Assembly (NCBI GenBank): GCA_007449985.2
Contig: VIIQ02000063.1
Span: 78,905 to 142,904 of the forward strand
Direction: 5' to 3'
DNA length: 64,000 nt
Source: Desmodesmus armatus
Lineage: Eukaryota > Chlorophyta > Chlorophyceae > Sphaeropleales > Scenedesmaceae
Shown here: positions 47,750 through 58,300 of the stretch, in pieces
Numbering within the stretch: position 1 is the first letter of the stretch
Layout: every line of letters begins with the position of its first letter
The notes under the pieces: generated by a model
What the model was told of the DNA's origin: nothing
What the model saw: only the letters and a program-made list of their open reading frames with translations
The model's database searches: none
Translations under genes and position numbers: made by a program

Positions 47750-48090
47750 CTGCAACACCTCGAAATGACAGCACCACCAGCATCAGCTGCATGTGAGCCA
47801 GTAGGCGCTGCTGCCATGCGCACGCTGCCTGCTGCACAGCTCCTACATCCTGCTGCCCCAACCATCCCTCCACAACACCCTGAAACACATAAGAAATGAC
47901 ATCACAGCATGCACCAGCTGCTCCTGAGCCCACAGGCAGTTCTGCAGGTGCGCGCGCTCTCTGCTGCCTTCCCCTGCGCATGGCCCCCACCCTGCTCCCT
48001 ACCCCTGCGCATCGCCAACATGTCAAACATCAGCAGCACAACGTGCGCCGCATGCACCCAAGCAGCCAGACGCTGTTGCAGCTGCAGCGC
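47750..48090 (-). pseudogene. decayed tandem copies of the last coding segment of the giant-protein gene
   Basis: Three blocks (about 47750-47820, 47876-47940 and 48014-48090) resemble 48190-48260, which encodes the end of the giant protein (QLQQRVMARVQLVHVVLSVF). Minus-strand translations still read LQQRLAAWVHAAHVVLLMF and WQQRLLAHMQLMLVVLSF. The copies have different frames and stops, so they are fossils rather than exons. Confidence 0.6.
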
Positions 48091-48160
48091 ACGCGCTGTC
48101 CACTGCTGCGCAGTGCGTCATGCACCCTCACTGCCCCTGCGCAACACCCATCCGCACCCT

Positions 48161-51100
48161 TCACTCGCCCATCCACTCCTCCCCGGCACCCCTTAACACC
48201 TCAAACACCGACAGCACCACATGCACCAGCTGCACCCGAGCCATCACCCGCTGCTGCAGCTGCTCGCTGCCCGGCAGCTGGCTGCTGCTGTCCCTGCACA
48301 CCCCACACTGCAGTTCCCGCAGCAGCACATCCCTCGCCCAAAGGAACCACGGCAACAGCCCACTCCCTTCACCCTCTCCCTCCGCCCCTCCTGCCGCCAG
48401 ATCTGCAAAGCTGTGCAGCTGCCGCTTCAGCTCCGGGCAGCAGATGCCAAAGCAAGCCAGCTTCAGGCCAGACAGTGTGCACAGCTGCTGCTGATCCAGG
48501 GGCTCGAACCAGTCCCCCCAACCCCAGACGTACTTCGGTGGCTCGTCCCAAACCACAGTCACGTTTGGGAGGCTCTCAGGTGCTGCCGGCTGCAGGGCCG
48601 GTGCTGACAAGAGCTTAGGGTAGAACAGCAGCACTAGACGCAGCGCTGTCGCTGCATCAGCCAGCAGGGGGCCCGTGATGCTACTGTGGGTACTGTCAGC
48701 ATCGGCGCCAGCGGCGGCAGCAGCAGCTGCTGCTGCTGTATTGGGACGTTTTGTAGGTGTGCTGGCCAGTTGCTGGTCGCCTGCGTCACTAGCATCACCA
48801 GCAGCAGCAGCATCAGCTGCTGCGGCTGGTGGTGCTGAGAGCAAGGCTTCCATGGCTTCCTGCAGCATGGCCACTGCTGCTGCTACAGCTTCAGCAGAGA
48901 GAGCCTGGTACCCTCCCTGCCACCCCTGCTCGCCCTCATCCCCTTCATGCTGCCTCTTCATATTCCTCTGCTGCTGCCCTTGCTGTTGCTGCTGGCTTGA
49001 GCTGCTGCCCCCATTGCTGCCCCCATTGCTGCCACCAGCCGCCACTGCTGCCAGCTGCTGCAGCCGCTCGAGTGACGCTGCAACCGCCTCCGGTGACACA
49101 GCAGCAGGCAACCTCACACCAGCCTCCCCTACCCCTCCCTCCCCTGCTGCCGCAGCCGCCGCAGCCGCCGTTGCCGCAGCATTCTGCCGCTCCACCTGCG
49201 CCATCCCCACAGCCTGCTGCTTCGCCGTCAGCCGCCCCCGCTTGAGGATCCTGTGCGTCTCCTGTACTAGCCTCACCAACCGGACCCTCTCCCTCACAAC
49301 CTGCTTCAACCGCTCCCCGTGACTGCACCCCTGCCCGGCCCGCATCCATACATAGCTGTTCATCTCGAGCAGCATCAGCTCGTGTGCCGCCCAGAACCAC
49401 GGCAGCAACCCAGTACCCCAGCTGATGCCATCATAGGAGGGGGCTGCAGCTACTGCAAGCTCTGAGAGCCTGGCTCGTACTGCCTCGGGGGTAAGGCTTG
49501 CACAGGCTGCCAGCAAGCCTGACCTTGTCAGCAGCTGAGCAGGCTCAAGGGCGCACACATCACGCTGCTGCTGCTGCTGCTGTTGAGCTACCACAAGGTG
49601 AGGATCCTGAGCAGCAGGGAGTCCTGCAGGGTTTTGGGCCAGCATGGGGCCAGGGTTCTGTGCTGGCAGCAGCATGGGGTCCAGCTGCTGCTGCTGCTGC
49701 TGCCAGAGGGGTGGGTCATCAAGCTGCACTGGCAAGTTGTGCAGCGGGCCCGCAGTGTCCCACCTCAAACTGTCGACAGCAGTCACCGCAGGGCAGAACA
49801 GCTGCACAAAGCCGTTTGCGAAGGCCGCATCTGCAACGTAGATGTCACTGGCATATGCCACCGGCTGTGGAAAGGGCGCCAGGGACGGCCAGCCTGCCGC
49901 CGCAGCTGCTGCTGCCGTGCTGTCTAACAGCGCTGCTGCTGCAGCCAATGCTGCCTCTGCCGTTGCTTCTGCTCCTGGGCAAAGGGGCGGGTATGTGGGG
50001 CCGCGCGCAGGCAGTCTGCTCGCCCATGGGTCCCGCACTCCTGCACCCCTTGGTGCCCTGTCATTATCAGCAGCAACAGCAGCAGCAGCTCCTCCTGCTG
50101 CTGCTGCAGAACCCACTGCGGAACCCACTGCTGCTGCTGCTGCTGAAAGCTGCTGCTGCCCCGCCCCTGTGCTGCCATCCGTCGTCTGCCCCCCCGTTAA
50201 CAGCAGGTTGTACATTGCCACGACCAGCTGCGCCAGATGCACCCGGCCCTTCACAACCCTGATAAGCCTCTCCCCTGCTGGCGTGCATTCGGACGCCATG
50301 TTGCTCCATACGTCTTCATCCAACTCCTTCAAAAGCAGACCGTGTGCAACCCAGAAGAACGGCAGCAGTCCTGTTTCTGCTTCCTCCTCCCCCTCTGTTC
50401 CCTCATCCTCCTCATGCTGCTGACTGCGCCCAGCACCCGCAGCCGCCGCTGCTGCCGCAGCAGCAGGAGCAGCAGCAGCAGCAGCACCCGCAGCCGCCGC
50501 CGCAGCAGCAGCAGCAGGAGCCCCGTCCGCTGGCGGTGTGGCAACCACATCAAGAAGATTCGCCAGCCTCATTCTCACATAGCTGGGTAAAACCGCCCTC
50601 GTCGCCGTCTTCAACCCCGACTTAGTCAACAGCTGCTCCCTTGTCATCTGCTGCAGATGCACCAACACACACCTGCCATCCTTACCCACCCCCGTGTACC
50701 TCGCCGGTTCGTCCGCTTCCACCGGTACGTTCCGCAGTACGCTGCCAACCGCCTCCCTGCGTATCGCCGCTGCTGCTACCACAGCAGGGCACAGCAGCTG
50801 CACCAGACCCCGTGCGAGGGCGGCATCCCCCACGAGCACCTTCATGTTTGGTCCATCCACAAGCTGTGGCGCCCACCCCGCTGCTGCTACAGCCGCCGCC
50901 TCTTGATCCGCTGCTGCTGCTGCTGCTTGCAGGGCTGCCTCTGCTACAGTGAAGGCAGCAGGGGCTAAGGGCAGCAGGGGTATAACCTGAACCCTCACCA
51001 TGCCCCTGGGCTGCTCTGTGTCTTCTGTGTCCTCGTCACTGTCAATGACACTCTCCTGCTGCTGCTGCTGCCACTGCTGCTGCTGTGAGAGGGGACGGTC

Positions 51101-51414
51101 ACTCATGTGTCTGCGGTGCGCCCTTGCACCAGCTGAACCCCCAGCAGGACCCCCAGCAGCAGCAGCAGCAGCAGCGGCGGCTTGCCGCCCCCTGCTGCTT
51201 TCCTGCTGCGTATGTGGTGCGCCCACCCCCTGCTGCAGCAGCTGGTGTGCTGCGGTAACGAGCGTGGCCAGCTGAACCCGGGCCTCTACAGCAGCGCGCA
51301 GCCTGTCCCCTGCACCTGGAACAGTCCCCACCTCCCCCTGCTGCTCCTGCCCTGGCTCCTGCTTCTTCCCCTGCTGCTGCTTGGGCCCCTCCCTGTCGGC
51401 TAGCTGCTCCTTCC

Positions 51415-51457
<43 letters not shown>

Positions 51458-52731
51458 GGGTCCATGTAGCGCCACATCAGTAGCAAGCTGTTGCTGCTGC
51501 TGCTGCTGCTGCTGCTTGGGCCCCTGTAGTGCCACATCAGTAGCAAGCTCAGCCAGCAGCAGTTCATGAGCCAGCCAGAACCACGGCAGCAACCCAGTAC
51601 CCTCCGCTGCCCTGCAGGGTCTTGGGGGTGCAGCATCAGCAGCTGCCAGCAGCTTCCTACGCAGCGCCCTGGGGTTAAGCCCAGCACAGGCCGCCCTAAG
51701 CCCTGATAGGATCAGCAGCTGCTGGGGGTTTTGCAGGCCGGTGTCTTGGGGGTAGGTGGGTGGGTGGTCCACCACTACTGCTGGGTTGTGCTGGAGGGAG
51801 GCAGTGTCAAGGGTGAGGTTTAGCACGGGGACTAAACCTGGGCAGAAGCACTCCACGACAGCTGCTACTGCTACAGCATCTGTGGTTGCGGGGGCGGATG
51901 ACTGATTGGGGTCCTCTGCATCAGCAGCAGCGGCGGCGGCAGCAGCAGCGGCAGCAGCATCTGCGCTCGCTGCTGCTGCCGCAAGTGCTGCCTCTGCTGC
52001 TGCTTGGGCCTCTGCTGCTGAGTCCCGCTGCTGCTGTCCCTGCAGGTGCATGGGTGCAGCAGTCTTGACAGGAGTCGTTTGCTTCTGCTTTGTGCCTTGG
52101 GGCAGAGGTCGCCCTCCTTTGGACACAGCACCAGCAGCAGGGGCAGCAGCAGCTGCTGCTGGCGTGCCGGAAGGGGCGGCACCGCCCTCGGCAGCTGGCG
52201 CCAGCTGGAGGCGCCCATTGACCACAGTTGGGCGGCGACGGGCACCGGGTCTTGCTGCGGCCGCCTCTTGCTGTTGCTGCTGCTGGGGCTGACTATTCTG
52301 CTGTGCTCCTGCAGCAGCAGCAGCAGCAGCAGCAGCTGCGTCCCCAGGTGCTGCAACCACAGCTGCCAACGCAGCAGTAACAGCACCAGCACCAGCCTGT
52401 GCCACATCAGCCCTGCCCATGTCTTTCACTGCCGCATCTACTGCTGCTGCTGCTGCTGAGGTGGGTCCATCCTTGTGGCCCCTGGGCGACACCACCTCAT
52501 CCGCCAAGGACATCAGAAGGTCATCATCACTTGTGACAGTCCCCACAGCCGCTGCCGCTCTTTTCTTGACCCCCACTGCTGCTGCCTTCTTGACCCGTGC
52601 TGGTGCTGGTGCTGCCGCTTTGGCAGCTGCTGCTGCTGCTGCTGCTGCTTTGGCTGCTGGTAGGGTTGCGCCCAGACCGCAGCCTGTAGGTGACGACAGC
52701 AGGGGCCTCAGAAGGTCCTCATCGCTCATGT

Positions 52732-52763
<32 letters not shown>

Positions 52764-53737
52764 CTTCCGCCATTCGCTGCTGCAGCAGCATTAGCAGCGG
52801 CACTGGCAGGCTTCCTGATGCCCTTTGGCTTGGCTGGTCGCCCTGCTACTGCTGGTGGTGCCGGTGACTGCTGCTTCTGCTGCTGTGGGTGCCTACTGCT
52901 GCCTGCTGCTGCTGTGCGGGGAACAGGTACGGAGGGGTCCTTATGGTCTGGATGTGTGGTGAGGCGCAGCAGCAGATCCTCATCACTGTCGCTGTGGGCC
53001 CTGGCAGCAGCAGCTGCTGCTGCTTTGGCTGCTGCTGCAGCCGCGCGGCGATTGGGTGCTGGTGCCTTGCCTCCTGTGGCAGCAGCAACTGCTGCTGCTG
53101 CCTGCCGCTGTGCTGATGCTGGTGCTGGTGGAGACAGCACCCGAGAACTGTCATCTAGCAGGCCCCTGAACAGTTCATCGTCGCTGTCTCCAGCGCCAGC
53201 AGGAGCAGCAGCAGCAGCTGGTGCAGCTGCACTGGCACGTGCCTGCTGCCGACGCCGCTGCTGCTGCTGGTATTGCTGCTGCTGCTGCTGCTGCTTGGGT
53301 GGTGAGGAGGGCAGGCTGGCATCGTCCAACAGCCCCTTGAACAGTTCATCGTCATCACTGCCAGAACCACTGCCACTGCCCCCACCAGCAGCGCCAGCAC
53401 CACTGCCACCCGCAGCAGCGCCAGCAGCAGCAGCTTTTACTATATGTCCTGCTGCTGCTGCTGCGTGAGGGTGTTCTGCAGGAGGCAGCAGCGTCAGAGC
53501 CAACCGCTTGAGGGGCCTGACAGTACTGCTGGTGTTGGCAGCACCAGCTGCTGGCTGCAGTAGCGTCAGCACAAAGGCTTCGACAGCACTGCCGGAAGCA
53601 GAGGTCCCTTTTCCTGCTGGTGGTGCTGCAGTTGCTGCTACTGGCCTTTCTTCAGGTGGCCTCTTCCTGCTGCTGTGCTGGGGACCGGGAAGCAGCTGCT
53701 GCATTGACTGTTGCTGTTGGTGCTGGGCTGGGCCCAT
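48161..53737 (-). CDS. giant one-exon protein with four copies of an unrecognised domain
   Basis: A single uninterrupted frame of 1,858 residues from the ATG at 53737; the frame stays open to 53818 without an ATG, so an upstream exon is possible. The N-terminal third is low complexity (Ala, Gln) with five acidic motifs such as DSDDELFRGLLDD and SDEDLLRPLL. Four related modules follow, each with, in order: GLVQLFCPAV-like; a Pro turn (DDPP/DEPP); QLLTRSGLLAACASL-like; GLLPWFWxAHELLLxEL (near residues 714, 1123, 1443 and 1793); and a helix GERLxxVVxxRVxLxxLV. Poly-Gln and poly-Ala linkers separate them. I recognise no known family, no membrane segment and no catalytic motif. The acidic motifs and the lack of a signal peptide suggest a nuclear or cytoplasmic scaffold; this is inference. 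Absence of introns is unusual here. Confidence 0.7.
51410..51520 (-). repeat. coding poly-Gln tracts, partly duplicated
   Basis: Two poly-Gln (CAG) tracts inside the giant ORF, each preceded in protein order by ATDVALQGPK or ATDVALHGPK. The block of about 60 bases is a tandem duplication that includes the tract. Confidence 0.75.
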
Positions 53738-55336
53738 AGCGTGCTGTTCGCCCAGTGGTTTACGGGCTGACACAGCTTGTGTCTGCTGCTGTAAAAGGCC
53801 CCAGCTGCAATGGTACAACTACTGCTCAGCCCAGTGGAAGGACCAGGTGGTTGCTGTTGTCTTCACAGTCGGTGCTATCGGATAATGTTTGAGCATACTG
53901 TACGGGGTTCAAGCATTATCATTGTGATGTTGTCTTAACCACGGGAGCGTCGAAGGCTGTGCTCAGTCTGGGCTGTACATGACTGTGACTGAGGTGGGCA
54001 ACGGCTATTGTCAGGTTCGGCTGAACAAACAGAAACAGTTGGCATAATTACTCTGTTGGCCCTGCGTTCGACATCATCTGGAACGGACTGCAAACAGACG
54101 AAGTGTGAGAAGAAGCCTCACACTGTGACAGTGTGACAGCCCTCTGACAGTCCCTGTTGTGTATGTGGTTGTTGCCCCCATTGTCGGCTTGATCTGTCAT
54201 GCTGTGCATTGTCTGGTTGTGCATAGTCACTTGCCTACCACTGCGCAGTGGCATGCAAGGGCTTGGCAGCCAGGCTGGCAGCCAGGCTGGACATGCCGTG
54301 GGGCCCTATTTTATGCTTCAAGGATTGGCAAGATTTGCAAACACTATAACAACCCTCCCACGACAGAGCGAATGATCCTGTAACAAGTCAAACCGCCAGG
54401 CACATCTATCTCCGTACGGTCAAAAGCCCTACACCCACCCGGTTGAGGGGGTGGGTACAGAGGCACTACGACTGTGCCACATCTTCCACACCTCAATTCA
54501 GGCCACATAGGAGCCTCGCAGCTGCAGGAAGCTTCAACAGAAAACTGCAGGAAACTCTAACTGACAGCGCGGATGCACCATAGCCATTCTGAGCTCCACC
54601 GTCCGACTGTGGTGACCACAGGTGCAGTCACGAGACGTGTGGTCACGCCGTTGTGTTCCCCCACAACCTGCATCTTACTTGGCGTACACAACAGGCCTCC
54701 AAGGCATCCAGCTCGTAACTATAGTTAGAGTAGCTACTGCAGGACACTTATTGTGGTGTTGTGCACATGTACACTTTACTGTACAGTGTACCTGTGAATG
54801 ACCCTCTGGCTGCCTGGCCCTGGCTATGGGGCAGATAACAGCTTCTAGCCAAATGGTGGCAGCCTGAGGCTGTCCCTGCTGTGCTGTTGCCACCGTGTTG
54901 AACTCTTCGTGTCTGCCCTGTTGCACCCTGCTGTTGCACCTTCAACAAGCAAACCTCAGCTGGGTTGAAGAGCGGGCCACGGTCGCCTGCTACCCACCGA
55001 CACTGTGCCTGCTTTGACATGTGTATACACAGCTGTCTCTGGAGCTGTTGTATGTGGGCATTCCTTGAAAGGCCTTCATGTAAGGAATTCCTTACAAGAA
55101 GCAGTATGAACCTGGCCCACCCGAGGTCCCACCTAACGACGAAGCATGATCACCTCGACATCTACTGCGACCGGCAATGAGTTTTTCATTGTTTCAAGCG
55201 TTCAACTTTCAGTCCAGTATCACAGCGCATGCGGATCACAGACCAAGACCAGATCTGCCTGCCTTTGGCCATCTTTCTTTCCGTTCCAGGCCACTACAGT
55301 CGCCTTATCCCGCAACATACATGGCATAAGATCACG
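53738..55336. promoter_or_regulatory. divergent intergenic region
   Basis: About 1.6 kb between the giant-protein gene (minus) and the protease-LRR gene (plus). I see no coding segment. A short self-complementary word TTTACTGTACAGTGTA lies near 54776. Both promoters should be here. Confidence 0.4.
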
Positions 55337-58300
55337 ATGCAACATCTGTTCGTGACACGGGCGCCCGGGTGCGCCGGTGTGTCGTTGTCACTGCTGCTGC
55401 TACTGCTGTTGGCCCCACCTCTTGTGCACTCCCAGGGTCTTGTCAAAAACCCCAATGCGATCGTGGCAGCAAACAGTGCTTACATGAGCATGAAGAAACA
55501 GATTCAGTTGGGGCAGCAGTGGCGCAAGCAGCTGCGCAACAACCCCAAAACTGCATGCAGCGGCAACAAGGCGTCACTGTGCTCCCCAAATCCAGACATG
55601 GGCGGCAACATGGACCCAGATTTGGCAGCTTTTTGGGCGACAGTGCCCCCTGTGTATGATCAGCGCAACCGCACGCAGACAGGGGGCTTCAACGCTGTGA
55701 CCAGGCCTCTGGACCAGGGCGTGTGCAACACCTGCGCCAGCTTTGCTGTGGCTTCAGCAGCAGAGACTGCGATCGCTCTGACACTGCGCCGCACCGCAAA
55801 ACCCACAATCAGCGTACAGGTGAGTCTGCAGCTAACAGCACCATCACCGAGCAGCAGCTGCAAGAAGCCTGCCAACTGTGGGCAGGGCCGCTGTCATTGC
55901 TGTTGTTGCTGCTGCTATTGCTGCTTCCGTTGTTGCTGCACATGTTCTTGCTTCTGGTGTGCTTGTTTGGCAGGGAGATATGCCTGCTGTATAGCAAGTG
56001 TGCTGCCCCTTCTGCGACATTGGGCTGCACGAGAGCCTGCTGCTGTTGTTGATGCTGTCGTAGCTGCCGAATTTTTGGGAAGGAGGGGCATAGCCACCAT
56101 GCAAGACCCTCATGATTGCGCATGAACCGACAAACATGACCCCCATGGCAGTGCTGGTGGAGATGTTTTCCTTGTTACAGGAGTTGAGTCTCAGTCTTGT
56201 CAGCCACAGCATGTGTGCCTGCACCAACCCTGGTTGTGCTCCATGGCCCTGGCAGCCCTTTTGACATAGCAACGTCAATGTTGTGCCTTCTGCTGTACAT
56301 GATCTGCATTTTTGCAACTTGCCGCCTGGCACATTGAGGGATTGCAGAACCGCTTGGACGTTAGAGGGTGCAGCTCAGGCCCTCGCAGATTTGCAGCCCC
56401 AAGCCAAGCCAACACACCCTGGTTGTGCAGAGTACAACCCCACAGCTGTTGACAAGTGCAAGTACACATGTGGAGATGCCAAGAACCCAGTGTTGCCGCT
56501 GGGGCGTCGCTTTGAACAGAAGCCCCTGTATGGGTTGCGTGACATCCAAGAGTGGCTGCTGACAAAGGGCGCTGTGGTGGCAAGCATGCTGGTAAATGAG
56601 GGCTTAAAGATAAAGATACAGAGACACCCCCCTGGTCTCTTGGGCTTGAGGGTTTGGGGACTGGCTTTTCCCGTCACGAGGTTTTGGGGGGAGGGAGGTG
56701 TGTTACATGGACAATTTTGCTAAATAACAATGGCATTGTCCACCAGGCAAGCCATGTGAACCTGATAAGATGTGATCCCCCGTGGTTGCACCACCTACAC
56801 CGGCTTGACCAAATGAGGCAGAACCACCATAATTGCAGCAAGTGCCATGCTAGGAACCCATTGTGTGCAGAAGTGAGGGCGGACTACTTGACCAGCGTGT
56901 ACACAAGCAACAAGGCAAAGTCAGTTACCCAGGCCAAGCAGGCGTGTTGTGCGCACTTTGATCATGTACAAAGTGTGCGCTGAAGCCAACTGTTCGGCAT
57001 GTCGAAACACACTAGCAACACAATCTTGGTCATTCAACTGAACTGCAGGCGGATCAACAAAGGCCGGGCAGGTAGCGCGCAGATCTCATCATACACATGA
57101 CACTCAAGATTGAAGTGCTTTAGGTCCTCGACGCTGTTGCTGGTGCTAGTGCGGGCCAACACAACAGCACGGTTGGCTAGTGAAACGTCCTGACCAGATT
57201 ACAAACAACACATGCGATCCGCCCGTGGGACAGACTCCCGGCGCTTGTGACCCTGCTCAGTTCCAAGGTGTGCGGAGCCAACGCGCAACTGTGCCAGGTT
57301 TTGTGCCACATTGACAGACAAGCACAACTTCTATGCGGGCTACATGGTCCCTAGAGTTCTCCCCTTGATTTTCTTGGGTTTCAAATGAAATCAAATTTGA
57401 TTTGTGTTTGATCTGGTTTGATCTGTGTTTGCCTTGATTCTCCCTTCAAGGGTGTCTGATGAAATGAGATTCTGCATCCGTGTCAACTGTGAATGTTGGG
57501 GATGAGCATGCAAGGTCAATGGGAGGATTCCTATGGCGTTACGATGCAAAAGGGGTGTATCCGATTCTTTATTTCTTTTAAATTTGAGCTTTCTAGTTGT
57601 AAGTGTAACACCACTTGACTATTGTTGAGGGAACATAGTGAGATGATGGTGGTGGCGGCTGGTGGTGTTGCAAGGGTTTGGCAGTAGGGTCTACACTACC
57701 GTTGCTAAAAGTGCCATGCATGGCACCAATCCCCGCATATGGTTTAGTGCAAATGGCAACCAGGTACACTCGTGCCACATAATCTTACCTGGCTGAAAGA
57801 AATGCAAGAACAAATAATCCGATTCACCCCCTTTATACACCCCCTTTGTATCGTAACGCCATAGGATTCCTCCCATTGGCGTCGCATCCGTTGAGGGCGG
57901 CTCATCTGGCTGATGTGTTTGTGGGACGGTCTCTGCCCCCCAGGGTAAAGCAATACACTACATGCATTCTTGGGGTTGTCTCAAACACCTGACAAAGCGG
58001 ATTGGTCTTGTGTTTGCCTTCGCTTGCTTGTGACAGGTGTATGAGGACCATTTGAAGACCTTCTACAGAGACAACAAGCTTGGCATCTACAATGGTATGG
58101 ACTAGATGTTGGATTAGTTCACACAACATAAATTGCCATTCCGATGATTGATGCCTTCAAATCGAGATTCATATACGTTGGTGAGGCCAAAAAGGTGTAC
58201 CCATAAAAAAATGAAAAGTGCTGCACCAAGCCTTGGCCGTGCAAAACGAATGCAACAACAATAGGGATTATGCTGGAACTGGTGACAAGCGTGCCAAACG

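Larger units (their letters stand above)
46235..48160. other. region between recombinase-like gene and giant-protein gene
   Basis: Holds the promoter of the recombinase-like gene (first few hundred bases, including the right iteron array), a tandem repeat at 47090-47380, and decayed copies of the 3' end of the neighbouring gene at about 47750-48090. No intact gene is seen. Confidence 0.5.

Noticed and set aside
48495..48520. tRNA-like GGTTCGA word on minus
   Set aside because: It is coding sequence of the giant protein (DWFEPLD) with no tRNA fold around it.
51900..53470. Long plus-strand open frame rich in Ala (349 codons at 52419-53468)
   Set aside because: It is the antisense shadow of CAG/GCT-rich coding sequence of the giant minus-strand gene.
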